DNA of 64,000 nt from Corynebacterium durum. Its GTDB lineage: Bacteria > Actinomycetota > Actinomycetes > Mycobacteriales > Mycobacteriaceae. Of this stretch, positions 43,152 to 52,290 are shown piece after piece (position 1 is the first letter of the stretch; every line of letters begins with the position of its first letter). Made by a program: the position numbers and the translations under genes. Where the stretch lies: assembly GCF_030408675.1 (NCBI RefSeq), contig NZ_CP047200.1, positions 62,001 to 126,000 on the forward strand. Direction: 5' to 3'. The notes below the pieces were generated by a model, which did no database searches, was not told where the DNA came from, and worked only from the letters and a program-made list of their open reading frames with translations.

Positions 43152-43208
43152 TCGTAGAAACGCGGAGGATTTTTCGTAGAAACGCGACACAAAAATCGTA
43201 GAAACGCG
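43152..43208. repeat. Three iteron-like direct repeats upstream of the AAA_14 gene
   Basis: TCGTAGAAACGCG occurs at 43152-43164, 43174-43186 and 43196-43208, exactly 22 bp apart, so all copies face the same side of the helix. They lie 43-99 bp upstream of the AAA_14 start at 43109, on its promoter side. Confidence 0.9.
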
Positions 43209-43261
43209 GAACCAATGCGGGCCGAAACCTGCGCCGCAGACGGGCAGACGGGGAGGGGAGC

Positions 43262-43274
43262 GGCGTCGATAAGC
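43262..43274 (+). repeat. Dispersed 13-bp motif, copy 5
   Basis: Exact copy on the plus strand, intergenic, just beyond the stop of the membrane-anchored hydrolase gene. Confidence 0.8.
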
Positions 43275-43280
43275 GGTGGA

Positions 43281-44198
43281 CTACTTCTGGTTGTTCAGCA
43301 CATCATCAAGGATTTTGGCTTGGGGAATGCTGAAGTGGTCGTCGCCGTCAATGACGTGCTCTTGAACATTGTCGTAGCCACGTGAGCGGTACCAGTGCGC
43401 GCCGTTGTTGGCTGCGTTCAGGGCGTTGAAGGTTGAGCGTGGATCTTTGCCGTTGTCTTTGCTGCCCACGTACCAGTACAAAGGCAACCTGGCGTTTAGT
43501 GCTGGTGCGGGGTCTGGTTTGTCTGTGGGTGCCCCGCCGCCGCCGATCATAATGGCGCCAGCTGTGATGTTTTCCGGTTCCTGTGCGAGAAGCCCGTAAC
43601 TGATGAGTTCCGCGCCGCCGGAATACCCCATCCACCACATGTTATGTGTGTCAACATTGTCGTAGTCTTCCCGAAGTTGGGAAATCAGCCCTGTAAGCCA
43701 TACGGAGCTTTCACCAATGTTCTCCCACCAGGTGCGTGTGCCTTCGTGATCGGGGGTTCGGGGGGCAACAAGAATCATGTTGTGGGATGCCGCAACAGAA
43801 GCCATGCAGTTGAGCAGGCCCTCCGGGTGATCGTACTCATAGGCGCCATCGCCATGTAGGCGCATCACCACGCCCACCGGCTTTGAGAAGTCGACGCCCC
43901 GCGCAAACACGTGGTAGCGGCTGCGAATGCCGTGCACGTCAAGGGATTGGTTCATCTTGATGCTGTTGTCTGGTGCCACTTCACGGTTTTCGCCAGTTTC
44001 ATCAGTTTCAGGGAGGGGTTCGGGGTTGGAGCGCGGGTCGTCAGCAGGTATGCCGTATTCAGCGCACAAAGAGCCAGTGCGTGTGGCTTGTTGGTTGTGA
44101 ACAACGCCGTAAATCACCACGGCGATCACGAATAGTAAAAGAGCCACAATGCATGCGATGATGGTTCGCATCAGTGTGCGCTTTGATTTTGTCGGCAT
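43281..44198 (-). CDS. Membrane-anchored or secreted alpha/beta hydrolase (esterase-like)
   Basis: The 305-residue protein has a basic N-terminus and one hydrophobic segment (about 10-32, RTIIACIVALLLFVIAVVIYGVV), then an alpha/beta-hydrolase domain with GVVMRLHGDGAYEYDHP, nucleophile GYSGG near residue 200 and a catalytic His probably in GDDHFSIPQ. It resembles the esterase/PHB-depolymerase-like group of secreted hydrolases. The start at 44198 is chosen because upstream codons (frame open to 44429) overlap the AbrB gene. It is 11 nt after the AbrB stop, probably in one operon. Confidence 0.78.
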   Translation of the reverse strand: MPTKSKRTLMRTIIACIVALLLFVIAVVIYGVVHNQQATRTGSLCAEYGIPADDPRSNPEPLPETDETGENREVAPDNSIKMNQSLDVHGIRSRYHVFARGVDFSKPVGVVMRLHGDGAYEYDHPEGLLNCMASVAASHNMILVAPRTPDHEGTRTWWENIGESSVWLTGLISQLREDYDNVDTHNMWWMGYSGGAELISYGLLAQEPENITAGAIMIGGGGAPTDKPDPAPALNARLPLYWYVGSKDNGKDPRSTFNALNAANNGAHWYRSRGYDNVQEHVIDGDDHFSIPQAKILDDVLNNQK

Positions 44199-44209
44199 AA
44201 TAATAGAGA

Positions 44210-45286
44210 CTAATGCGGTTTGTGTGCCAAGGACAGTAGGGCATGAATCAGTTGCGGCAACCACCCTGCGATAATCAACACAAATAACAGGCGAATAATC
44301 TGGACGGATGCAACAACCGGGCCGGAATTGGCTTCGCCTGCTAGGGCCAGCACGGTTTCCAGCCCGCCAGGAGTGGTGGCTAGATAGGCGTCGAGGTAAG
44401 AAACCCCTAGCCACGCATGAAGTACCCAAGCCATGGCAGCGCAGCCCGTAAGAAGGATTGCAATAAACGCAATGGTGACGGGGAGCTGACGTGCAAAGCT
44501 GGTGAGGGCGGTCGTCGATAAACCGCCGCCTGCCATCCAGCCGATGGCGAGGAACGCTGCCACCCGCACCGCATCCGGGGGAAGCAGTGATGTGCCCTCT
44601 GGGCGGAGAAAAAGCGCCGTAACCGTGAGAAACAATGGTGCGAGGAATCCGGCGGCGGGGAGGCGGAGGAGCTTTCCTAAGGGTTCACCGAGGACAATGA
44701 TCAGGATCATGACAAGCCAGCTTGTCCATGTGAATGTGCCAGGGTCGGATTGTGCGGCGGTGCCTTGCGAGTACAGGCCCAGGAATGGTGTGAGCAGCGG
44801 CAAGGTGAACGACACTGCGAGTAGGCGAAGGTATTGGGATAGTGCGACATATCGGTAGTCGGCACCAAGCTCCTGCGCCAATACCGGCATGATGGACGCG
44901 CCACCCGCCAGCAGCGACAAGATTCCTGTTTCTGGGGAGATGTCGCCCCTGCGTGTTCGTGCAAGTATTAATCCACCCGCACAGCTCATGGCCAGCGTCA
45001 CAGCCGCGACCATAAGACCAGGAAAAATAAAATGCACCAACTGCTGCGGTGGAGTCGTGGTCAACGGGACCGCCGCGACCATGGCAATCAGCGCCTTGGC
45101 AAACATTGTTGCCTCCGAACGCACCATAAGTTCACGGCGGGTCAACAGCGCACAACCACCAGCGCAGAGAATCGCTGCGAGAATCCATGCTGCGGGAACA
45201 TTCCACTTATCAAAAAGCAACCCCACAACAATGCTCAGCGGGAGAACCGCGAGCCAACGTTTGTCATACGTGCGGAGTTGAGGCAC
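44210..45286 (-). CDS. AbrB-family membrane protein
   Basis: The 358-residue protein has about ten membrane segments and the duplicated AbrB-type layout, with GLLFDKWNVPAAWILAAIL near the N-terminus, LSLLAGGASIMPVLAQELGAD and LATTPGGLETVLALA in the two halves. The family (PF05145-type, sometimes misnamed ammonia monooxygenase) is predicted to be a transporter or regulator, and its function is not established. It is divergent from the DUF3151 gene. Confidence 0.85.
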   Translation of the reverse strand: MPQLRTYDKRWLAVLPLSIVVGLLFDKWNVPAAWILAAILCAGGCALLTRRELMVRSEATMFAKALIAMVAAVPLTTTPPQQLVHFIFPGLMVAAVTLAMSCAGGLILARTRRGDISPETGILSLLAGGASIMPVLAQELGADYRYVALSQYLRLLAVSFTLPLLTPFLGLYSQGTAAQSDPGTFTWTSWLVMILIIVLGEPLGKLLRLPAAGFLAPLFLTVTALFLRPEGTSLLPPDAVRVAAFLAIGWMAGGGLSTTALTSFARQLPVTIAFIAILLTGCAAMAWVLHAWLGVSYLDAYLATTPGGLETVLALAGEANSGPVVASVQIIRLLFVLIIAGWLPQLIHALLSLAHKPH

Positions 45287-45358
45287 TGCTTCAGTGTAAA
45301 GGCGCGGCGCTGTTTGTGCCTAAAACTGTGCGCGGCAAACCCAAGTACCCTGAAATAT

Positions 45359-45760
45359 ATGACTGAATTTAAAGACATGCTGCTCCCACCACCAGTTTTG
45401 CTGCCGGAAGACCCCAATACCAATGCGCTTACGCACCCCGAAAGCCCGCTCGCCTGGGCGATTCTAGCTGAACAGGCGTTGGAGGGCGCTAGTACAAACA
45501 GCACTACTGACCAGGAGAAACTGCAAGCATATGCGTTTGCGCGCACTGGTTATCATCGCGGCTTGGACCGGCTGAGAGCACACGGGTGGAAGGGGTTCGG
45601 CCCTGTGCCCTGGTCGCATGAACCAAATCACGGGGTGCTGCGCGCCATCGCTGCGCTGGCGTTGGCTGCGCAGCTCATCGGCGAAGACAGTGAGTACGAA
45701 CGCTGCCGGGCGTTGCTCACAGACGCGGATTCCTCATGCGTCGAGGTTTTACTGCCGTAG
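45359..45760 (+). CDS. DUF3151-family protein
   Basis: The 133-residue protein begins MTEFKDMLLPPPVLLPEDPNT-like and contains SPLAWAILAEQAL, AYAFARTGYHRGLDRLRAHGWKGFGPVPWSHEPN and a final helical segment, the full pattern of the actinobacterial DUF3151 family. TACCCT at 45346-45351, 8 nt before the ATG, indicates a leaderless transcript. Function is unknown; the family is widely conserved in actinobacteria. Confidence 0.88.
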   Translation: MTEFKDMLLPPPVLLPEDPNTNALTHPESPLAWAILAEQALEGASTNSTTDQEKLQAYAFARTGYHRGLDRLRAHGWKGFGPVPWSHEPNHGVLRAIAALALAAQLIGEDSEYERCRALLTDADSSCVEVLLP

Positions 45761-45783
45761 GATAAGCCGGGCAGGCGAATGAT

Positions 45784-48147
45784 TTAGCGTTTTCCCCGCC
45801 CCTTGACTCGTCCCGTCGCCTCCGCAGACCACGGATCCTCCGGCCATGGATGCTTGGGGTAGCGGCCACGCATGTCAGCGCGGACCTGGGAATACGGCCC
45901 GGACCAGAAACTGGCAAGATCATCAGTCACGGCCAGCGGCCTACCAGCGGGGGAGAGCAAATGGAACAGCACCCGCTGCCCGCACAACGTCGGGGATTCA
46001 GCGAGGCCAAAACATTCCTGAAGCTTCACGCTCACCACCGGTCTGCCGGTGCTGTAATCCACAAAGACATGACGGCCACTTGGGACAGTGAGCTGCGAGG
46101 GAGCATACTCATCAAATGATGCTGCCTCCGGCCACGGCACAAGCCTGCGCAATGCCGGAAGCATATCTACCTGCGATAATGGCGTTCCCTGGGCAATGTC
46201 CTGAATCTCTGGGGCAAGCCAGTCGCCCAGCATGGAATTCAACGCGGCATCGGACACATCCGGCCACGGTTCCCCGCGCTGCGCACGCACAAACGCCAAA
46301 CGATTCCGCAGTCCTGTGGCTGCTTGCGACCAAGGAAACAACGACACATCCAAGCCAGCGACCAACGCCTCTGCAGCCTGCTCTGGCGGCACGGCAACAG
46401 GCGTCGACGACAACTCAATTTTCCCAGCTCTGCGCACTTTTCTGCCGCGAATCCGGCCATTCACAAGTGACGCCTCCACGGTCTCCGAAACTCCAATCAA
46501 CGACAGCGCTTCATCTTCCGACAGGTGGGCCGCAGCATGAATGTACACCCGCTCACCTGCGGAGGATAATGACGCCACCGCCAACCACTCAGAACCAGCA
46601 AAAGTATTATCGCGCGTCACGGCTCGAGTGCCGCTAGCCAGCAGAAACTCATTCTCACCCACCCGCTTGGCAATGAACTCAGGATAGGCAAAGCCCGTTA
46701 CCACGCCAGGGGAATCATCGTAGGAACCCGAGGAAGTTACCAAAGAATGCAACCGCTGCGCTTCGGCCTTATTCGGCGTGAGCCGGGCAATGTCCCCACG
46801 CGGATCATCCGCAAGACACGCCACAATGCCTGCGGCGCGCCGGGTACCTGTGAGTAGTAGTGCTCGCCCAAGCCTGGGATCACAAGGAATGGACGCCAGA
46901 CGACGTCCAAAGTTGGTCACCGTCCCAGAAGAATCCACCGCCCCCAGTTGTTGCAATGTTGCTTGAGCTTGCTGAAACGGTCCGGGAGGAGGGGCGTCGA
47001 TAAGCGGCAGGTCGGGGCTGCCCCAGCACGCCATGAACAACGCCGCCTGAGTGAGATCAGTGGTGAAAATTTCTGGTGTGGCGTGCGGTGTCATGTGCGC
47101 AAACTCGGATTCGGTGTAGCACCGGTAGACGATGCCCGGCCCCTCGCGACCTGCACGACCTGCCCGCTGTTCGGCTGATGACCGCGCGCACCCCACCGTG
47201 ACCAGCCCAGATATGCCGCGCGTTGCATCGTGCTGAGGCTGTCTGGCGAGCCCCGAATCCACCACGACCCGGACCCCAGGAACCGTCACTGAGGACTCCG
47301 CAATTGACGTAGACACGATGATGCGAGGGGTGCCACGATCGGTCAGGGCGGCATCTTGCTCTCGCGCACTGAGCCTTCCATGCAGGGGAATTGCATTATC
47401 AAGCAACTCGCACGCAGCAGTTACCTCGCGGACCCCCGGTACAAACACCAACACCGATTCTCCATGCTTTTCGATGCCTTCCCGAGCCACTCGCGCGACA
47501 TGCTCTAGGTACTGCTTCTCGACGCCCCGCACACCCAGCCGCTGCGGACCCGGACGGTACAGCACATCAACAGGATGCGTGACAGCGGGAGTGGCAATAA
47601 TCGGTGCGTTATCAAGCAACTCAGAATAACGCTGGGCGTCCAAAGTTGCAGACATAGCCACGAGATAAAACGGTGAATCAAGCGAATTGCGCAGTTCATG
47701 CAGCTCACGCAGCATTCCCAGGGTGAGGTCGGTATCCAGCTGGCGTTCATGGACTTCATCAATGATGACGCCGCTGATGCCCTCCAAACCGGGGTCTGTG
47801 AGCAGGCGGCGCAGCAACACCCCGGGAGTCACAAACTCCACCGCATCGCCCCGCTGATACTCGCCCCGCACGGCAAAACCCACTGAACGCGCCTGCTGCG
47901 GGTCGAGGTGCCGAAGCCTCCGTGCCGCCGCCCTTACCGCAACACGACGCGGGGCTGTGACCAGTATTTTCCCCTTAACGTGATTGTGTAGCGCGGGCGG
48001 GATGAGGGTGGTTTTACCCGTACCCGGCGGAGCCTGAATCACCGCAGTTGTTCGGCTGGCGGTTTGATTGCCAAGTGCGTGCGACAACTCTGGCAGGCTC
48101 GCGGCAACAGGCAGGCCAGCGCCAATACGGTCAAGATCAAAGGGCAC
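45784..48147 (-). CDS. hrpB: ATP-dependent helicase HrpB
   Basis: The 787-residue protein is a DEAH/RHA-type helicase: motif I APPGTGKTT (about 40-48), Ia APRRVAVRAAARR, motif II DEVH, motif III MSATLD, and motif VI QRAGRAGREGPG. The C-terminal half (about 400-787), ending with KHPWPEDPWSAEATGRVKGRGKR, matches HrpB_C. HrpB may act on RNA; its precise role is not settled. It starts 16 nt after the stop of the NgoMIV-type endonuclease gene on the same strand. It carries an exact 13-bp dispersed motif at 46993. Confidence 0.93.
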   Translation of the reverse strand: MPFDLDRIGAGLPVAASLPELSHALGNQTASRTTAVIQAPPGTGKTTLIPPALHNHVKGKILVTAPRRVAVRAAARRLRHLDPQQARSVGFAVRGEYQRGDAVEFVTPGVLLRRLLTDPGLEGISGVIIDEVHERQLDTDLTLGMLRELHELRNSLDSPFYLVAMSATLDAQRYSELLDNAPIIATPAVTHPVDVLYRPGPQRLGVRGVEKQYLEHVARVAREGIEKHGESVLVFVPGVREVTAACELLDNAIPLHGRLSAREQDAALTDRGTPRIIVSTSIAESSVTVPGVRVVVDSGLARQPQHDATRGISGLVTVGCARSSAEQRAGRAGREGPGIVYRCYTESEFAHMTPHATPEIFTTDLTQAALFMACWGSPDLPLIDAPPPGPFQQAQATLQQLGAVDSSGTVTNFGRRLASIPCDPRLGRALLLTGTRRAAGIVACLADDPRGDIARLTPNKAEAQRLHSLVTSSGSYDDSPGVVTGFAYPEFIAKRVGENEFLLASGTRAVTRDNTFAGSEWLAVASLSSAGERVYIHAAAHLSEDEALSLIGVSETVEASLVNGRIRGRKVRRAGKIELSSTPVAVPPEQAAEALVAGLDVSLFPWSQAATGLRNRLAFVRAQRGEPWPDVSDAALNSMLGDWLAPEIQDIAQGTPLSQVDMLPALRRLVPWPEAASFDEYAPSQLTVPSGRHVFVDYSTGRPVVSVKLQECFGLAESPTLCGQRVLFHLLSPAGRPLAVTDDLASFWSGPYSQVRADMRGRYPKHPWPEDPWSAEATGRVKGRGKR
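46993..47005 (+). repeat. Dispersed 13-bp motif, copy 6
   Basis: Exact copy on the plus strand, inside hrpB (minus strand). Confidence 0.8.
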
Positions 48148-48163
48148 GGGGAGTAGTTTAGTG

Positions 48164-49075
48164 TTAAGTAACTAGATCGAGTGGCAGATCGGAAATATCT
48201 CGAAGCCGATCACCATTCAACAACGTTTCCAGCTGAGCTTTGCCCTCGTCATTATGACCTGCTTCGACAGCGGTGATGAGTTCATCCAGGGCAAAGTGGT
48301 AGATCATGTCAAGGTCGCCTGTTCCTAGCGCCAATGAAGCAATGCGACTGGGTGTTGGTTCTGCTGTTACGGCGACGATGTGTGGTGTGCGTCCTTTTCT
48401 GTTTCTAATGAGGCTTAGGGCTTCAGACCGACTGTTTTGTGCGCGATCCGATCGCATAGTCCACTTGCATGAGACTACTGCATGAACGATAGTGGAAGTG
48501 CTTTTATTGTTGTCTGAATGCTGTTGTTCCTTGTTGGCCCGGATGTGAGAACGTTGTCCTGTAGTGTCATCAACTAATTTTTCATGCTGGTTGAATACGC
48601 TATCTTCCAGAGCACTACGGAGAACCAAGACGTCTGGATTAACTGAATAAAGATTGCCGAGAACGGCCTCCAACGTTCTGTCGGCCTGGACTTTTGTTTG
48701 GAGTTCGGCAAGGTGGCGGTATGGCCAATACTGAGCTAGATGGTCACGTTTGCGTGAGTTGCCAACATTTTCAACATGCCAACCTGTAGGGTGTCCAAGG
48801 CTTATGATTGGGAGTGTTGTTATAAGGAATTCTGCTACAAATTTTTCGAAGAGTGTGCCAGCTGTTTGTGCAGGGAGTTTTCGGTCCACCGTGTGGGCTT
48901 CAAGGTTATTAGCGATGTGCATTGCAAGCTGGCGTGAGTAGTCTTGTGAGCTGTCTGCGTTTGATGCTATGTCAGGTGTTTTGCCTGTTGTGACGATGGT
49001 CAAAACTTTCTGATCGACCAGCATTTTGTGGAAAGCTTGGCGTGCCTGAGTTAGTAGTGCGGATTGTGCGGACAT
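48164..49075 (-). CDS. NgoMIV-like type II restriction endonuclease
   Basis: The 303-residue protein resembles NgoMIV (286 residues), which cuts GCCGGC as a tetramer. Conserved pieces are the LFEKFVAEFL helix with a Glu, NPDVLVLR (active-site Asp near residue 147), VSCKWTMRSDRAQNSRSEAL (the SxK-type catalytic block and second acid) and SRIASLALGTGDLDMIYHFALDEL near the C-terminus. The cognate methyltransferase gene lies divergently 143 bp away. AT-rich codon use compared with hrpB points to horizontal acquisition. Recognition of GCCGGC is inferred from family. Confidence 0.85.
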   Translation of the reverse strand: MSAQSALLTQARQAFHKMLVDQKVLTIVTTGKTPDIASNADSSQDYSRQLAMHIANNLEAHTVDRKLPAQTAGTLFEKFVAEFLITTLPIISLGHPTGWHVENVGNSRKRDHLAQYWPYRHLAELQTKVQADRTLEAVLGNLYSVNPDVLVLRSALEDSVFNQHEKLVDDTTGQRSHIRANKEQQHSDNNKSTSTIVHAVVSCKWTMRSDRAQNSRSEALSLIRNRKGRTPHIVAVTAEPTPSRIASLALGTGDLDMIYHFALDELITAVEAGHNDEGKAQLETLLNGDRLRDISDLPLDLVT

Positions 49076-49218
49076 GTTGACATCCTTGCAGGAGTTTAGA
49101 TGAATTCATACGCTGGATAGTATATGACGAATGACCTCTGACCTGCTTGGAAAGAGATTTCAGCTCATATGTTCGATAGATTGCTGGGCATATCGGTGAT
49201 CCAAGGTATCGTGATGCT

Positions 49219-50253
49219 ATGGAAAAATTAACCTCTCTGGAGATCTGCGCTGGTGCCGGGGGACAGGCTTTGGGCCTGGAACAAGCTGGATTTACCCATG
49301 TTGGAGTTGTTGAGCTTGATACTGATGCTTGTGAAACGCTTCGACTGAATCGTGGTGAGCAACAACCGGGTGTTGTTGAACCATGGCCGATCTTTGAGCA
49401 GGACGTGATGAGCTTTGACGGCTCACCATTTCAGGGTGTCGACTTACTCTCGGGTGGAGTGCCATGCCCTCCCTTCTCCGTTGCGGGGAAACAGTTGGGA
49501 AAAGCAGATGAACGAGATCTTTTCCCTGCAGCGCTTGATTTAGTGGAAATCATCAGACCTAGGGCGGTGTTGTTGGAAAATGTTCGTGGACTGTCTACGA
49601 ACAAATTTTCCGGGTACAGGAGGGAGATTATTCGGAGGCTAGAGGACTATGGTTACTTTGCGCATTGGCAGGTGATTCAGGCATCTGAACATGGCGTTCC
49701 TCAACTACGTCCTCGCTTTGTGCTTGTTGCTCTTCAACGTCGCTATGACGGATTTTTCCAGTGGCCTCGACCGGTAGGAACGCCTCCGACCGTTGGGGAA
49801 ACTCTGTTGGATCTTATGGCAGAAGGTGGGTGGTTAGGGGCAGAGCGTTGGGCTGATAATGCGGCTGGTATAGGCCCAACACTTGTTGGTGGATCAAAGA
49901 AACATGGTGGGCCAGACTTGGGGCCAACGAGGGCGCGCGAAGCGTGGTCTCGCCTTGGAGTTAAAGGGACAAGCATTGCCGATGCCCCTTTGACAGTAGA
50001 TGATCCGATTGATGAGGTTCCACGTCTCACAGTGCGTATGGCTGCTCGATTGCAGGGTTTCCCTGATAGTTGGAAGATTTTCGGTCGGAAGACCACTGCT
50101 TATCGACAGGTTGGCAACGCATTTCCACCGCCTGTAGCTCGTGCGTTGGGTACTGCGATTGCATCAGCGTTGAGGGAAGAGTCTTCGAAGGAAGAAGCTG
50201 AGTACAGTGCTAGTACTTTAAGGGGAGTGCAAACCGAATTGCCGTTTATGTGA
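49219..50253 (+). CDS. DNA (cytosine-5) methyltransferase of the NgoMIV-like system
   Basis: The 344-residue protein has C5-methyltransferase motifs I (SLEICAGAGGQALGLEQAGF), II (GVVELD), IV with catalytic Cys in GGVPCPPFS, VI (LLENVRGL), VIII (QLRPRFVLVAL), and IX-X (ARLQGFPDSW, YRQVGNAFPPPVA). The target-recognition region spans about residues 185-270. It should protect GCCGGC or a related site from the adjacent endonuclease. The frame ends immediately before the convergent acetyltransferase stop. Confidence 0.93.
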   Translation: MEKLTSLEICAGAGGQALGLEQAGFTHVGVVELDTDACETLRLNRGEQQPGVVEPWPIFEQDVMSFDGSPFQGVDLLSGGVPCPPFSVAGKQLGKADERDLFPAALDLVEIIRPRAVLLENVRGLSTNKFSGYRREIIRRLEDYGYFAHWQVIQASEHGVPQLRPRFVLVALQRRYDGFFQWPRPVGTPPTVGETLLDLMAEGGWLGAERWADNAAGIGPTLVGGSKKHGGPDLGPTRAREAWSRLGVKGTSIADAPLTVDDPIDEVPRLTVRMAARLQGFPDSWKIFGRKTTAYRQVGNAFPPPVARALGTAIASALREESSKEEAEYSASTLRGVQTELPFM

Positions 50254-50844
50254 CTACGTAATTAGTCGTATCACCTTCGCCGGATTCCCTACAGCTACAG
50301 CGTCGTCTGGAATGCTGCGCGTGACCACGCTGCCCGCTCCAATGACGCTGCGAGCACCAATGCTCACGCCTGGTAGTACGGTGACTCCTGCACCCAACCA
50401 TGCGTCTTCCCCAATGTGTATGGGTGCGGCCTGTTCCCAGGCATCGCGGCGTCGTTGAACGTCATCAACGGGATGCCCGACGGTAATGAGCTGGCAGTTT
50501 GGTCCAATGAGCGCGCGATCACCTATGTGCACTTCAGCGCTATCCAGGATTGTGACGTTGAAATTGATGTACGCACCTTCGCCAACGAATGTATGAATGC
50601 CGTAGTCAATTGAAGCGGGCGGAATGAGGAAGCTTGACTCGGGGAAGTTGCCAAAAAGTTGGCCGAGAATGCCTCTGCTGCGGGTGGGGTCGGTGGGACC
50701 AAGCTGGTTGAATTCATGAGCAAGCATACTGGCGTTGTGCCGTAGCTCTCTGAGTTCTGGGCCAAACGGCAGGTACCATTCACCGGCCACCATTTTTCGG
50801 TGCTCATCGCTGACGTACGTGATGGCATGATTAGTCTGATTCAT
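50254..50844 (-). CDS. Maltose/galactoside O-acetyltransferase-like protein
   Basis: The 196-residue protein has the N-terminal MAC domain (KMVAGEWYLPFGPELRELRHNAS) and a left-handed beta-helix with the hexapeptides VGEGAYINFNVTILD, the catalytic His in ITVGHPV, and APIHIGEDAWLGAGVTVLPGVSIG. It transfers acetyl from acetyl-CoA to sugars such as maltose or galactosides. The start at 50844 is chosen by family fit; the frame continues to 50973 without support. Confidence 0.9.
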   Translation of the reverse strand: MNQTNHAITYVSDEHRKMVAGEWYLPFGPELRELRHNASMLAHEFNQLGPTDPTRSRGILGQLFGNFPESSFLIPPASIDYGIHTFVGEGAYINFNVTILDSAEVHIGDRALIGPNCQLITVGHPVDDVQRRRDAWEQAAPIHIGEDAWLGAGVTVLPGVSIGARSVIGAGSVVTRSIPDDAVAVGNPAKVIRLIT

Positions 50845-50926
50845 CACACCATTGTGCCTTGTCAAAGGCCATGAAGGGGGTGACGGTACCCCCGTATGTC
50901 TGGCGCATTGTCTAGGGTGCTGAAGC

Positions 50927-51544
50927 ATGGAGAATCTTGGGGACGATCTGGAAGCTCGGGGGCTTGTGTACAACCCACTGGATGGTCGTGTTCGACCTGA
51001 GTGGGCGGTGGCAAATGACCAGCTCCGCGACTACTACGACTATGAGTGGGGCGCGCTCGCGACCACCGAGGCTGAGTTTTTTGAGCGCGTGTGCTTGGAG
51101 GCATTGCAGGCCGGCTTATCGTGGAATCTGGTGTTGAGTAAAAGGGAGGCACTGCGTGCTGCTTTCCACAATTTTGATGTGGATGCCGTGGCGGCCATGA
51201 CCGATGAGGATATTGAGCAGCTTGCCACCAATCCCTCGTTGATCCGCAATCCAAGGAAGCTTAGCGCGTTGGTGAACAATGCCCGCGCTGCACAGAAACT
51301 GCGTGATCAGGGAGGTTTGGTGGATTTTATGACAAGTTTTGCCCCGCCACCGCGTGAACAGCCGCTGGAATCTACCGCAGATATTCCCACGTCCAGCCCC
51401 GAATCAGCCGCGTTGGCGCGGGCACTTAAGCAGGCTGGATTCAGCTTTGTCGGACCTACAACCTGCTATGCACTTATGCAGGCAACCGGGCTTGTCGACG
51501 ACCGCGTGAAGGGTTCCTCACCGCTCCTTCCGCAGGTAGATTGA
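50927..51544 (+). CDS. DNA-3-methyladenine glycosylase I-like protein
   Basis: The 205-residue protein resembles Tag: YYDYEWGALATTEAEFFERVCLEALQAGLSW, VLSKREALRAAFHNFDVDAVA, LIRNPRKLSALVNNARA, and FSFVGPTTCYALMQATGLVDDR are the standard blocks. The N-terminal zinc-ligand Cys of E. coli Tag is not seen, and the C-terminal HxxxC ligands are also missing, so it may lack the zinc snap. It is 5 nt upstream of an SDR gene and probably co-transcribed. Confidence 0.82.
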   Translation: MENLGDDLEARGLVYNPLDGRVRPEWAVANDQLRDYYDYEWGALATTEAEFFERVCLEALQAGLSWNLVLSKREALRAAFHNFDVDAVAAMTDEDIEQLATNPSLIRNPRKLSALVNNARAAQKLRDQGGLVDFMTSFAPPPREQPLESTADIPTSSPESAALARALKQAGFSFVGPTTCYALMQATGLVDDRVKGSSPLLPQVD

Positions 51545-51549
51545 AAGCC

Positions 51550-52275
51550 ATGACTAAAAAAATTGCAGTAGTAACCGGTGCGTCCAGTGGAATTGGTAAG
51601 GCAGCTGCTGTGGCGCTTGCCGCAGATGGGTGGCATGTTGTTGCCGCAGCTCGTCGCGTGGACCGGCTGGAAGAACTAGTAGAAGCTATTAGTGCCACTG
51701 GTGGCAGCGCGGAAGCCATTGAACTTGATGTCACGCGTGAGGATTCCGTGGTTGGTTTTGCCAGCCGTGTCCCACACTGTGATCTGCTGGTGAACAATGC
51801 TGGTGGTGCCAAAGGGCTGGATTCCGTTGCGGATGCTGATCTTGACGATTGGCAGTGGATGTACGACACCAACGTGCTCGGGACGCTGCGGGTAACCAAG
51901 GCATTGTTGGACAAGCTCATCGCATCAGGTGACGGGCAGGTGATCAATATCGCGTCGATTGCCGCGCATGTTCCGTACGTGGGCGGTGCCGGGTACAACG
52001 CCGCCAAGCACGGGGTTGCCGCCATGACCAGGGTGTTGCGCCTTGAACAGGTTGGCCAGCCACTGCGTATTTGTGAGATTGACCCTGGCCGAGTGAAAAC
52101 GGAGGAGTTTTCGCTTGTGCGATTCGGCGGTGACGCTGAGCGCGCTGACAAAGTCTACGAAGGCCACCTCAACCTCACCGCCGAGGATATTGCCGAGGCG
52201 GTGCGGTGGGTGGCGGCGCTGCCGTCCCACATGAACATCGACAGGATGCAGATTATGCCCCGTGATCAGGTCTAA
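51550..52275 (+). CDS. Short-chain dehydrogenase (YdfG-like)
   Basis: The 241-residue protein has TGASSGIGKAAAVAL, LLVNNAGGAKGL, the catalytic Ser in INIASIAAHVP, YNAAKHG, and the C-terminal EDIAEAVRWVAALPSHMNIDRMQIMP typical of NADP-dependent 3-hydroxyacid/serine dehydrogenases of the YdfG type. The specific substrate is inferred from that C-terminal pattern. ATG 51550 is used; TTG 51541 is in frame upstream. Confidence 0.88.
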   Translation: MTKKIAVVTGASSGIGKAAAVALAADGWHVVAAARRVDRLEELVEAISATGGSAEAIELDVTREDSVVGFASRVPHCDLLVNNAGGAKGLDSVADADLDDWQWMYDTNVLGTLRVTKALLDKLIASGDGQVINIASIAAHVPYVGGAGYNAAKHGVAAMTRVLRLEQVGQPLRICEIDPGRVKTEEFSLVRFGGDAERADKVYEGHLNLTAEDIAEAVRWVAALPSHMNIDRMQIMPRDQV

Positions 52276-52290
52276 GCACTATTCATTTTC

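Noticed and set aside
43152..43208. Replication origin iterons
   Set aside because: Only three units and no Rep gene; the location upstream of an AAA_14 gene fits gene regulation better.
48164..50253. Avoidance of GCCGGC due to the restriction system
   Set aside because: Intact GCCGGC sites occur in the window (for example 1232-1237 and 15592-15597), so no avoidance is visible by eye.
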